Counted from the stretch's first letter, positions 47,685 to 59,864 are shown. The stretch: DNA of 64,000 bases from Rotaria sp. Silwood1 (GCA_905250075.1 CAJNOP010000037.1:208540-272539); one strand, 5' to 3'. The notes: generated from the sequence alone by a model not told the origin. Translations and numbers: made by a program.

Positions 47685-48882
47685 TATGCTTTGTTGGAGT
47701 TATGAGTGAATAGAGAAGCACGTAAAAAATTTAATTCTTCAATAGATGATTGTCCTTTTCTTTTTTTTTGTTTTCTCGTTTTTTAGTTGCTATACTTTAA
47801 AGAAATGTTTACTGATTACTAAATGTGACTTAACGCTTTACAAAAGAAAAACATACCGATCAATGCTTAACGACGATGTGTCCTTTAATGCAAAGCGCAA
47901 GAGAAAAAAGACGTTTGTTTATATAGAATAAATAAAGTGAAAAAAAATTTAATAAGATTGTTTCATCATATCGTATTATCGTTCTAAATTTATTTTGAAG
48001 ACAAAAATATATTAAATACGATTTGTTAAACTTTGAAGAAATATAGCCTATGAAAGAAACTTAGGTATATTAGGAAGCCATTTGAAACCTGATTATAAAT
48101 AATAATAATAATACGAGCATATATTATCATATCCTATTGATTTATTTTACCAATGTCGAAAAATAAACATATCGAAATGGTAAAGTCTGGGGAAAAGCAT
48201 TCCGAAAGTAATATTGTCGAAATATATGTTTTTTTGATAGTTTCGAAGTTTAAAATTACTAATGCAGAAAATGAAAACATAAACGATCGATTATTGAAAC
48301 GGAGATGGCACTATCAGCCAAATGGTAAGATAAAGTGAGGTATGGGCATAGGTGTGGTTGGATATGTTTTCTTTACTCTCACAAATTCATAATCACATCC
48401 ACATTCTCCAAAAAATTAGATATGAAACATATGCATGATTTAAATTAATTTATTCATTAAGATTATTTCTATTTTTCAACTTTATTATGAGTAAAATAAA
48501 CATTTTTTTTCTCTCTTTTGAATATAAATTCTATAAATGAAATAAACACATTGAACCCTTTATCAACAACTAAATAATAAGTTGTCATTTTTATCTTTCG
48601 ACATTTTTATCTATCATTATCTTCTTTTTTTGTCATTTTTCTTTTCAATCAAAGTAGCAGTTACCCTGCTGTTAGATAAATTTTTTTATACGGTTTTGTT
48701 ATATGTGTAAGTATTTTTTATGATTGTTCTTTGAAATAATAAGTAACGCGACGTATTTATAAAACATTAATGTATCATCGGATTACTATATTGTATACAA
48801 TATGTAAAGCCTAAAAATACGCAAGAAGATTAGATTTCATAAACTAATGTTAATTAATTCGTATCTAAATGAGATATTCACA
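47685..48882. other. Intergenic stretch with a GT/CA pair
   Basis: Contains the promoter of the membrane-protein gene. At about 48335-48410, GGTATGGGCATAGGTGTGGT is followed 35 bases on by CA-rich ATCACATCCACATTCTCC, the same arrangement as at 31.6 kb. A 61-codon frame at 48153-48338 is not convincing. Confidence 0.4.
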
Positions 48883-48982
48883 NNNNNNNNNNNNNNNNNN
48901 NNNNNNNNNNNNNNNNNNNNNNNNNNNNNNNNNNNNNNNNNNNNNNNNNNNNNNNNNNNNNNNNNNNNNNNNNNNNNNNNNN
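48883..48982. other. Assembly gap (100 N)
   Basis: Exactly 100 N, a gap of unknown true length. Confidence 0.98.
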
Positions 48983-49087
48983 TTTCGAGAAAAAGAAATT
49001 ATCGTTAAAATTCTTTATTTAGCTTTGGCAGCATTAGAACCAGTTTTAGATGATTTTTTTTCTTGTTCGAGTTATGCAAATAATTAA
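48983..49087 (+). CDS. Possible C-terminal end of a gene lost in the gap
   Basis: The frame is open straight out of the gap and ends at 49087 with coding-like, T/A-ending codons (KEIIVKILYLALAALEPVLD). It could be the last exon of a gene whose body lies in the gap. It is too short to name and may be chance. Confidence 0.25.
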   Translation, partial: FREKEIIVKILYLALAALEPVLDDFFSCSSYANN

Positions 49088-49109
49088 AATTTCTAATACG
49101 TTTTATTAA

Positions 49110-49180
49110 ATAAGAGTGTGAATGTGTGGATGTAATTTTTCTCCTCGATTGAACCCACACTCACACTTCAACAAATCGAT
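49110..49180. repeat. Short GT-rich tract with CA-rich inverted partner
   Basis: GAGTGTGAATGTGTGGATGT is followed 20 bases later by GAACCCACACTCACACTTC, nearly its reverse complement. Same arrangement as at 31.6 and 48.3 kb. Confidence 0.55.
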
Positions 49181-49617
49181 GATCTGAAAATAATCATCTT
49201 GTTGATGTCCAGAACAGAGATGAGCGAGCCGCGGTGTAAAACCGCCCCGTCCCGCCCCGCCCCGCCGGCGGGGCGGTGCTAAAACTTGACGGGGCGGAGT
49301 GGTGACGGTGCATGACGAAATTTCGCGGTTTCCCCGCCTTTGTATAACCTTGATTTTTTAAATATACTCAGACCTTTAGAGACATCTTTTTAAAATTTTA
49401 AAATCTTTTCACAAAACTAATCAGTAAAAAAAGACTTGTTAGCGCAGCTCCAGAGGAGCTAAAATGTGGACCTCACATATATTTTTTTAATTTTCTGTCC
49501 TGATGCCTTATTTTTAAATTGTAAAATACCTTTTTTCCGAATACGTATGAAATCATTGATATATTATATAAAAACTAGAGCCTTTTATGCGCTGCTGAGG
49601 TCTGTAATGGTGGGGGT

Positions 49618-50628
49618 CAGGGTTACCAGATCGAAAATTAAAAAATCAGAAAAATTTTTCTAAAAATTGGGAAAGTCGGAATTTTTGTTCTCGAAATCGG
49701 AAGAAAATCAGAAAGTATTTTTCCATGCTTAAATAACTAGTCTATATATTTTCGATAGCTTCAATATCCTTTATCTTGCTTCTGTTCATCTTTTCGAAGC
49801 AATATCAGAAATGATATTTCATAAAGAATTAAAGAAAATATCGATTACACAATTTACTCATGATTGAGAAATCTACATAAGTAATTTGAACAGGATCACA
49901 TTATTTTTATCAAAAATGCTATAACCAACTTGACGAAACAATAGAATCAGTATTGTAAATTCATACACACACATGCATTTCACAAAACTTATGCAAAACA
50001 AAACTACGACTTATTCTGTATAATGTTCGTTTTTGTTCATACTTTTTTATTAGCTCGAATACTCTTCAAAATATCAGGTTGAGGTAACAGATATTCATAA
50101 AAATGTCCACAAGTATAAACAGAACTCATTCCGATTTTCAATTCTGCAACAGCTAAATTAGTACCCATACGATTATGATTAGTTTTATGATATCTGTGAT
50201 GAAACAAAAAAAGCTCAGAAACGAAAATATTCTTAATTAACACTATAGTAAACGAACAGAGAAAGTTAGTTCATCGTGATAGAAAGCTGGATCTTAATTG
50301 TCTGTAAAACATCATAGTTTTATTGGAGGATATGCTTTCAAATCACTGCAGTGTGGTTTGTTGAGTTCATGACGCTTCACTACCCGATAACTATGGTGAA
50401 ATAGATCGCTATGTATGTGTGGTGTCGTGTCATGGTTAAACTATTCTAGAATGTCCTAAGAACTTGAATTCCCAAATAAGACTTCGAAAACCGGAGAAAA
50501 ATTAGGAAATCTGAAGGCGATCGGAAAAATATGTTAAAATCGGAAAAATCGGAACGTCGAAAAGTCGTTGGAGAAACTTTTAAAAAATCGCAATTTTTCC
50601 TGCCGTATCGAAAGATCTGGCAACCCTG
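49618..50628. mobile_element. Inner hAT-like TIR element nested in the outer one
   Basis: It begins CAGGGTTACCAGATC and ends GATCTGGCAACCCTG, a typical hAT terminus. Subterminal regions are rich in AATCGGAAAAATC-like words on both sides. Flanking 8-mers GTGGGGGT and AGTGGAGT share six bases, a possible aged target duplication. It contains one exon-like fragment (50037-50199) but no transposase. Confidence 0.62.
50037..50199 (-). pseudogene. Exon-like coding fragment carried inside the hAT-like element
   Basis: The minus-strand text starts right after a good acceptor (TTTTTTTGTTTCATCACAG) and runs about 53 codons to a stop: YHKTNHNRMGTNLAVAELKI, then GMSSVYTCGHFYEYLLPQPD, then ILKSIRANKKV. 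Codon use is like the neighbouring host genes. It looks like a terminal exon of a host gene picked up by the element. The parent gene is not in the window and I do not recognise it. Confidence 0.35.
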
Positions 50629-50989
50629 AGTGGAGTGTCTGTAATGGAGTGGGGGAAGGGAGAGAGCCGCCAAACCTCGAACTTAAAACTTACAATCACT
50701 ATTTTATTCGAAAATATACGTGAGTTCCACAAAATGAGTGACTGTATTATAATTGCCTTTCATTTTCATATATTTATTTTTTCCTATTTCGGAACGATGT
50801 TTATGCATTTAAAATATGCCTCTTCATCTCATGAAATGAAATAGCCATTATGAAAATTTAATGAAAAATTTGTCAATAAATAGTTTTTTAAAACATATTT
50901 TTGACGGGGCGGTGGCGGTTTCAATGCTAAACAGGCGGGGCGGTGACGGTGCGACTTTTTTGCTGACTCGCTCATCTCTGGTTGACACG

Positions 50990-51180
50990 ATAAAAAGAAG
51001 TGTAAAACGGCAAAAAAGGATGGTCGTAACGGCAGCTGTTTCCGCTGATGCGTGAACGACCATCGTAACGGATATCGTTTTTCGCCGTATTTCTTCGTTT
51101 TACGGTACCACATAAACGATCGTCGTAACGGCAGTCGTGTTTCACTGTTTTTGGGTCGTTTCAGGCCGTTTACGGACCGT
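50990..51180. repeat. Short CGTAACGG-containing imperfect repeats
   Basis: Three related units: GGTCGTAACGGCAGCTGTTT, CATCGTAACGGATATCGTTT and CGTCGTAACGGCAGTCGTGT, spaced about 60 bases apart, with interspersed AAAACGG/CCGTTTT words in both orientations. It lies directly outside the outer hAT-like element and is much richer in CpG than its surroundings. Confidence 0.5.
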
Positions 51181-51339
51181 TCTATATGACATGGGATATA
51201 TATTGCAGGATTTGGATTATCTTATACATTCACGTGATCACATTTGAAACTATTGTAGCACATTATAAACTTACATCAAATGTTTATGCATTCTGTCTTT
51301 TATATGAAGATAATATAACAACATTTATTATTCAGGTCC

Positions 51340-52340
51340 AATATTTTTGTTGCAGTACTTTCAGCGAAACATGATCAATCAAATGATGAATGTTATGCGT
51401 CAAATGTTGATCGTCTTGTTAACTAAAAACAATTTGAATATGTTGCACTTGCACATGATGATACAGGACAAATTAAACGAATTGTTAGGGTTGTTGCTGA
51501 TGATGGTTGTAGATGAAAATGGACGTTTTCGAAAAACACTTGTTGATAGTATGAAAAAATCTCAAAAATATAATTTAGATGCATGTTTTGCTCTTAAGCA
51601 CACATAAGTTTTTACTTTTTTGTCTTTTATTAAAAATAATAAATTCATATTTAGCATTTTTTTAGTCTTAGTCAGTCAGCATCGATAATATTGTTGAATG
51701 TTATATACCACTATAATTTCATGATTTAGCTGATCATATTTTACTACATGATTATTTTGGTTTACATTGAAATGATTGAAGTTTAACAATAAATGTTGAT
51801 TTAAAACAATTTTAATTCTCACAACGTCGAACGAATTTTAGCTGAAACGTGAAATCATACAGTTATTAATGGTTTTCCAGTTTATACTGAATCTAATATT
51901 TCACCAGTTCCGTCAGAAGTTCAATGTCGTCGAATTGGTACTAAATTTATGATCGATAAATTTTTACGATACCAAGTCAGATTTTTTTTATCTTACCAAA
52001 TCAAATATCTGAATTTTCGAAACAGATTTTGTGCTGATATACAGAGTTCTGCACTTCGTGGTCATGTATAAGATGAGTTCTATCAAAATATATGTTCATC
52101 AAAAGAAAAAATTGATGATTTACCAAAATATGATATAGTTATGATATGCATGTTTTACAAACACTGTATAAAATAGTTCGGCTCTAATTTAGTTAAATGT
52201 TGTGAATCATGTAGTTCAAAAGTATATGGAAGTATTTTCATATAGACTTCTAACACTATCTGCACTATTTTAATGTTCATCATATGGTATTCGAATGGCT
52301 GAAAGAGATTATTAAGAAGAACAATTTTGTCGTTGATAAT
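51340..52340 (+). pseudogene. Unidentified decayed protein-coding gene
   Basis: Coding-like text appears in pieces and different frames: LSAKHDQSNDECYASNVDRL, KQFEYVALAHDDTGQIKRIV, DENGRFRKTLVDSMKKSQKY, then HTVINGFPVYTESNISPVPS and KEKIDDLPKYDIVMICMFYK, separated by stops and frame changes. The NGFPV stretch faintly resembles the first CBS domain of CLC chloride channels, but the rest does not support that. It is best treated as a dead host gene of unknown type. Confidence 0.4.
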
Positions 52341-54638
52341 TTCATGTATTCAATTTCATAATGTTATTGTTGAAAATATACAAATAAAAACTTTTCTGGG
52401 ATATCTAAAAAAAATTTTTTTTTTCGTAAAATGAAATGTTATCATTTAATAATTTTTATTTATCAGTTTAAAAATAAATATGAAAATATATTTACTAAAA
52501 TGTATTCGTTTTTCTTAAAGATGATTTCTTATGTGATACATATGAATAATCATTTTTGAGCAATAAAAAATCGTTTCTGAGCATAAAAGTTGAAATTTCA
52601 TCTGTGACAAGAAAGTTGTCTACGATATAGCTTATTATATTCTATAATTCTCTTGAGATTTTTTATCAGATAAATAGAATATCAAAACAAAAATGTCGCA
52701 CTGAAACCGAATAAATATGATGGTTAATTAAGTTAACAACGCAACAATTTCTTTCTTAATTTACAAAGTACTTATTTCATTTTGATAATAATAATAATCT
52801 GAACAATAAAACAAACAGAAATAAAAAGTAAATTAGTGCATTCTCAAAAGATCCGATCCAAAATTTATCAAAAATGATTATATATCATATACCATCGAAT
52901 ATACTACCATTTAGACAATAAATTTAACTTGTTATTTCATTGGTACTTACAATTATTTCTTATGCTTTAACATCATAATGATGAGACTTACATGTGGTGC
53001 AATGTGTCATTGTTTTCAAAAAAACGCCCACATCAATCTGCTATTCTTGTAAATAAAGACTTAAAAAAACAAGAAAATTTTTTCAAAAAACCTTCGTCAA
53101 TCATTCAGTATTCCTATGTCTAGAAAATAAAACAAAATATTGTTGAAATATGTATTCTATTAATAAAAAAATGACTATAGTCAATGTATCATTGTTTATA
53201 CATAAAATAACGATTTATACTTTATTCGTATCTTTCCGATTTTCTTTTGTTTTCAAATCTTTGAAAAAATTTGTGTTTAATTATGCCTAAATCTCGACTT
53301 TGCCTGACACATATACGTGTATAACAGTAGTTTTCACAATAACTTAATTCATATAACTAAAACATCTTTTCTATGTGATATAAATTTCGCTATGTATATC
53401 AGCGTTCAAAACATAAGAAATATTCTCTTTTAGTGAGTCATAAATGATTAGTCATATTCTATAAAAAAAATTGCATTAAGGTGAATAAACAAGAGAATAT
53501 GAATGATGTTCAATATGTGCATAATAGAGGAAAATTAATAAGTCTTGTTCCGTACTTCCGATTTTTACATAGAATTCATTCAATTTTCATACTAATTCTG
53601 TTCTCTTCCAACATGTTTGTCTGTCCTTGTAAAATGGCATTTTGAATCTCTAATGAATATAATTCCATTTCTTCAATCACCTTGCAATTATCATCAGACA
53701 ATTGATTTGAAAAAAGTTTTATGAATTTTCTAAATAAAATTTTAGATCATATGAATGATTTTATTTTATATCTGTTTATATTCAATCGATTATGTTCATC
53801 GACATCTCTTAAATAATATCTATACGATAACTAAAAGATTGGATTTAAATTAAAAACTATTTAAATGCATTTATTACTTTAGTGCTTTAGTAAATGTAAC
53901 AAAAAATATTCTCTCCTATTAATTGTCGAAAATAAAGAAAAAACATTATTGATGACGTCTATGTAGAACGAAACATCTAATGCCAATTTATTTCACCAAG
54001 ATAATGTCGCGACACCAGCTGTTGTTATTGTTAAGATTCTTCATTAATTCGTTTCTTCCTTCTCTTTTTTATTTTCGTGCACAAATCGATTTAGCTTGAA
54101 GAAAAAAATTAAATAACAAAATGAATAGAAAGAACAAACAAAAAAATATAGATGAAAAATGGCAGAAAAATATCTATATATATATATATATATTCATTAC
54201 GCCTATTTAGTCAATCTTCGAGACTAGTTTTTCGTCCCTTTTCTTTCCAATCCTTTTTTTTTATCGTGGTATCTAATTTCGGAATATCGCAAAACCTTTA
54301 ACAATTTAACGAAATATTCTTCTTTTATTTAAACAATTAACAAGAGATCCCAAAGCATATTCACAGGTAGGATTCGAAAAATAAGATGAAGAAAAAAACT
54401 GACAAAAGAACTTGTTCGCTTTGAATCATGTGAAAAATAGGACTTGTAGGTGGAGAATACAATACGACAAGGACTATGCACGAGCAACAGCTGTTTAGCA
54501 CATTAAACACATAGTGTGACAAAAGAGAGAAATAAGCGAATATTTGTGCTCTTTAAAATGTATAACCATATATATATATTTCTTGTTTTTTCATGTAGAT
54601 ATTATCAATTTTTGTACATAAAATAAATAAAATCAATC
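52341..54638. other. Intergenic region upstream of the RASEF-like gene
   Basis: Very AT-rich, with a TA microsatellite at about 54175-54193. No gene, terminal repeat or inverted repeat recognised over 2.3 kb; the last few hundred bases should hold the RASEF promoter and 5' leader. Confidence 0.45.
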
Positions 54639-57600
54639 ATGACTGACGTTGAACCATCGACAGAAATAACTGGCAATATGCAACAGCTAATAGCAGCAAA
54701 AGCTGAAGAATTATTTAATTTATGTGATACAGAACAAAAAGGTTTTATTATAAAAAAAGATATGCAACGTTTACGTGATGAACTTGGTGTTGAACCTGAA
54801 CAACTTGAAGATGTTTTTGATTCATTAGATATTGATCATAATGGTTATCTTACATTAGAGGAATTTACATGTAAAATATTATTTATTTATTTATTTTTAT
54901 TTCATATGCTTTTTTTTCTTTGTTTTAGCTGGTTTTGGAATGTTTCTTGGTGATCAAATTGATGATGGAAATGCAAATGAACAAGAAATGATTGAACATA
55001 ATCCAAATGATAAAGAAGAACAACAATTATTTCATGATACATTAGAAGCATTAGGAGCTAAAGATTTATATGATGATGAAGAAACAATAATGGGTTTATG
55101 GATGAAACTACGTGAAAATGATCCAGTTTTATTACGACAATTTGAACAATTTATTGGTAAAATTACACAGGAAATTCGACGTTCAAAATTAGATCATAGA
55201 AGTATTGAAGCTGCTTTACACAGTAAATCATCCGTACATGAATCTGAAATAAAAAAATTATATGATGAAATGGAACAACAAATAAAAGCTGAAAAAGCTA
55301 AAGTTCTTGCACAAGTAGATATTTTCTATGTTTTTAAGAAATATGTTCGTTTTTATTTTTGTTTTCTAATAGGAAAAATTAAAGGAACGTGAACTTCGAG
55401 AACAAATGGATCGTGAATTACGTTTAAAAGAACAACAATTATCTGAACTAACAAAAAAACAAAGTGACTTAGAAATGAAATTACTTCGATTAAATTTAAA
55501 TGAATCAGAAACAAAAAGTGAAAATGAACGATTACAAAAGGTGATTGATTTTTTATTTTCTTTTAGGAGTACCCCCCCCCCCCTTTCTACGGTTTCTGAA
55601 AAACAGCTCATTAGAAAAATTTGAAACTTTCAGAGCAGATAATTCTTGGCGAATAGAAAACAGAAGTTACCATCGACTCAAACTTTTCGGATGCTGTCTT
55701 TTATGAGATACTGTAATCATAATAATCCTGTTTCTCCCAGATGCTATATTCGATCGAACTGAAAGTTAGTTTTTTTTTGATGTACTAGACATGTTTTGAA
55801 GTGGATATCTCGTTATTTTTTGTCCTTCGAAGAAAAAAAGCCAAAATATCGAAGCTACTCTAAAAAAATGTATGTTTCTTTTTGAATGGAACTTGTTTTG
55901 TAAAAGCTACCAAAAATTAACAGAACAATATTTTTTGAAATAAAAAAATATCCATCTCAAGCAGTGTATAGTATATGTGAACAAAGTTTCAGCTCCATTG
56001 GACGTACTAGGTCGGAGAAACGAAAGCATTTCTGCACTGTTTTTTTCATGAAAAATTCGGTGTGAGAAAAACGCGAAACAATGCACAGTGTGATTTCTTT
56101 TCGAATGTTTTAACGTTCAAAGACAATTTTTGAGTCTCAAAATATACTCAATAGATAAATACTATTTCAGATGATACAATGGTTACAAAAAAAATATAGA
56201 GTTTTAGTCACAAAAGGATGAGACGGGGGGGAGAAGCATTTTTAGATTATATTGTATAATTTATAAATTAATAATTTTCCTTTTTTTTTTTTTAAGGAAA
56301 AAGTTCAACTGGAAGAACAATTACAAGAATTAACAAAGAGTCTAGAAGAGTCGAAAAATTATATATCTCAATTACAAAACCAAACAAAAAAAGAAAAACG
56401 AGATCGAGCAAAGTATTTGTTAAGCAGAAATAATCGTCCTAATATTATTGACTTTTTTTTTTATTTAGACAAGCTTTGAATTTGACAGAAAATATTGCTA
56501 TTGAGCGTGAAAATCTTGTTAAACAGCTTGATTCACTTAAGTAAGAAAAATAAAATGAGTTTTGTTAAATTTATAAATATATGATGAAATTTTCTTAGAT
56601 CTATTAATAAACGATTGGTTGATGAACGTGATCTTAATCAAGGTTCTAACGTAAGTTATTTATTATAAAAATTTTATTCTAAAGACAAATTGTCTATTGA
56701 TTATGTTCAATGTTTAACTTAAGAATTGAAAATTCATTTTTATATACTGTTTATAACTATGAGAATAGTTCTTTAAATTAACAATTGTCAGATTTTATTT
56801 CTTAAAATTTTATGATAGATCTTGCCATTTATTCTATTGTTAATATGTACTAAAAGCTCATTCTTTTAAGTTGAAAATTTCTTTGAACTCAACTAAGTCT
56901 GTGACAGTTTGCGATCGAGGAACTGAACTGATATTATTCATCCAGTTCTTTTCAAAAGAGCTAAACTGTTCAAACGAATCAGTTCTAGATGTGTAACTGT
57001 TCCAAATTTTCTGAGCATGTTTTATTTTGAGAATTGAATATAGTGACCTATTCTTTTTTTAAAACTATTGGAACAATTACTAAATAGAATTACTACATCA
57101 ATATTATCATTAGACCTAATTTACATGAAAAAAATTGGGTACTTTCAGTCCTCAAAAAGAATCGATTTATAAGATTGTGAGCTGCCATAAATCTACACTT
57201 AACAGAAACATAATTATTTATGAATTATTATCTTCAATAACTTATCTTTTGAAAAGCTAATGATCGATAAGATTACACCATGAGCTATTTTCGGGATATA
57301 ATATTACCGTTTTTTCTGAATCATTCTTTTTAAAGCACGTCTGTTTCAATGTAACCGACTATGTATTCTTACTCTAGCATAAGATAGACTAAAATGTAGT
57401 ATTAGAAGCTCCAAAAGGATCAGAACCTGCAGGCAGTCTCTACAAAGTTATAGATATTTTAATGAAATTTTAGTTTACAGCATGGCACGTACGAAAGAAT
57501 CGAATGACAATATTTCGCTCATACATAGGCCTACTTATAACTTGAATGGTTTCTTTACGAGATACTGAATTTCTAACACATGGCTCATTCTCCACGAAAG

Positions 57601-59864
57601 ACTAGAAAAAGGAATTCAATATCTCCTGAATAAACCATTCTTCTAAGCTGAAATATTTCAACACATTCCAGCTACAAATAGATTTATCTATGAGCAAAAT
57701 GTTATCATTTGATCCTTTTGTACATACCATATTATAAGCTAAGATTTCAGTAAAATAGTGATAACTTTGTACGGAATGTATAAGGGTAATGATATTGTTG
57801 CAATTTTTAATACTAAAATAGGATCTACCTGATGCATAGAATTCGGACTCGAAAACGGTTGTCAAGTTGGGAAGGTTCTCTGGTCATAATACAAAAAAAG
57901 TTTTGTACATAGATTTGCAAAGATCATTTTCTAACTGCCTTCCCAAAATTAAGTGATAGAAAATGGAAAAATTTTTCAAAATTCATATGAATATTTTAGC
58001 AACAAGACCATACTCCATCTCCAACTCATTCGTCGAGAAAACCAATGCGAAAACAAGGTTCTATTCTATCAGATTATTTTAGTTCACCGCACAGGTATCT
58101 TATATTTCAATTATTTCTTTTTTGAATATAATATATATTTATTTTTATTAATAGACGAAGTAGTGAACCAGAAGAAGATGATGATCTAATGGCTTCTACG
58201 AATGATGGTGAAAGTGAAAATGGCATTGAATCAACACGAAATAAAAAACGTCGTTCCAGGTATTACTTCATTTTCTTTTATTTTAAAATTCGAATCCTTT
58301 CATTGCCCTAATTAGTTGACTCATTCTCTGATGATATAACGGGCACTTTTTCGCCCTGTTCGTTCGTTTACATTCATTTAGATATTTAAAACGACGTGAA
58401 AATGAAACATCAACTAGTAGTGATACTGAATCAGAACGCAATAAAACAAAAAATTATTATCAATATCGACGATGTTCCCGAAGGTCAGTTAGTTGAATGA
58501 GCAAAATTTTGTTTAAAAAAAACAAGACAAAAACTAAAGAATAAAAATTTAATTTTTTTCTTTTTTTTTGTGTATTTTAGATATCGTCAATTACGTTCTG
58601 GTAGTAGCGAATCGGAAGATATGAATGATAAACTTGATAAATTACTTATATCCAATTTTAGAAAACATCGTTATAAAATTAATTATATATCAAATCGAGA
58701 TTTAATTCGTCTGTATGAGGCGCGATCCATTCTTTTATATTTATTTTTTTTTAATTTCAATTTTTATTTCAAAGTACAAAAAAATTATTTCAAACATTTA
58801 ATTTTTAGAACAAAAGAATTGGGTGCACGTGAACAACCAGTTGGTGCTAATTCAGTTTTTCAACATTCAGAATTAATGGTAAATATAATTGATACTATTG
58901 TGTTTTTCTTATTTTCGAATTATTTCTTTTAGAATGTAGCACCTAATGCGGTACCTGATCGAATGTTTAAAATAGCATTTATCGGTTTGTATAATAAGAA
59001 AAAAAAAAAGAATCGATTTTGAAATAATTTTAGCGTTATTTTTAGGCGATAGTGGTGTTGGAAAAACAAGTTTTATTCAACGATTTTGTACTGATAATTT
59101 TAAAGATACATTTTCAGCAACAATTGGTGTTGATCTTCAAGTTAAAATGATTAATATTGATAGTCGTATTATCGCATTACAATTATGGGATACTGTAAGA
59201 AAAAAATAATAATTTGACTTTATTTTAATTCTTTTTTAATTATTATTTTTGTAGGCTGGTCAAGAAAGGTTGATTTGATTTTTAAAAACGTAATTATTTG
59301 ATCTAGATTTATTTAATAATAGATTTCGAAGTATAACAAAACAATATTTTCGTAAAGCTGATGGTGTTATTTTGGTTTATGATGTAACATCTGAAGTAAC
59401 ATTTCGCAATGTTCGAGGATGGATGACAAGTGTTCGAGTATGTTTTTTTTTACAAAATATAACAAGTCTTCTTATGACTATCTTTAAAGGAATCAGCTGA
59501 AGATGATTGTGTTGTAGCACTTGTTGGCAATAAAACTGACTTATGTGATGATGATGAAAAACGACCGGTGAAATATAAAGACGGAGCAAAACTAGCTGAT
59601 GTAAATAATATTTTTTTTGTGATGTTATTTAATTCCTTTTTTTTATAGGAATATGGATGTTTATTTTTTGAAAGTAGTGCACGATTAGGCACATCAATTG
59701 TTGAGATCATGGAAGGAATAGCTCGGTGAGTTGTTTTGATGATGTACTAAATTCTCTATATGATACTTAATTATAGGTTAATGCAAGAAAAAGATGATAA
59801 ACAACGTAAAGGTGAAAATGTAGTCGATATATCATCAAAGAAGAAAAAGCGTGGTTGCTGCTAG
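54639..59864 (+). CDS. RASEF: RASEF/Rab45-like GTPase (EF-hands, coiled coil, Rab domain)
   Basis: About 18 exons. The N-terminus ([20 protein letters not shown]) holds two EF-hands; the second loop [12 protein letters not shown] is canonical, the first ([12 protein letters not shown]) less so. Exons between 54930 and 56650 give a long coiled coil ([40 protein letters not shown]). A Ser/Arg-rich disordered linker follows (58155-58700). The Rab domain has G1 [11 protein letters not shown]2 [10 protein letters not shown]3 WDTAGQERF, G4 GNKTD and G5 ESSAR, and ends KKKKRGCC for double geranylgeranylation. This order is unique to the RASEF / CRACR2A group, which are calcium-responsive membrane-traffic regulators. 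The G3 motif is split by a 14-base microexon (59255-59268). Introns are about 55 bases except two of about 0.75 and 1.3 kb. Confidence 0.92.
55572..56240. mobile_element. Foldback element with poly-C / poly-G ends in a RASEF intron
   Basis: It starts with a run of C (GTACCCCCCCCCCCC) and ends with a run of G (GAGACGGGGGGGAGAAG). The halves are imperfect reverse complements, for example AACTGAAAGTTAGTT and CCTGTTTCTCCCAGATGC on the left against AACAAAGTTTCAGCT and GGTCGGAGAAACGAAAG on the right. Non-coding; it accounts for most of this long intron. Confidence 0.55.
56652..57977 (+). other. 1.3 kb RASEF intron, contents unexplained
   Basis: GT-AG intron between the coiled-coil part and the disordered linker. 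An antisense frame at 57602-57865 has no recognisable content. I found no terminal repeats, but the length suggests an old insertion. Confidence 0.4.

Larger units (their letters stand above)
49215..50980. mobile_element. hAT-like non-autonomous element with GGGGCGG-rich ends
   Basis: Terminal repeats CAGAGATGAGCGAG and CTCGCTCATCTCTG are of the hAT type. Immediately inside both ends are blocks dense in GGGGCGG and CCGCCCC (about 49241-49312 and 50905-50956) in an otherwise AT-rich region; GACGGGGCGG and GGTGACGGTGC occur at both ends in the same orientation. The 8 flanking bases do not match well (GTCCAGAA versus GTTGACAC). No transposase is recognisable. A second TIR unit is nested inside. 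Confidence 0.65.
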
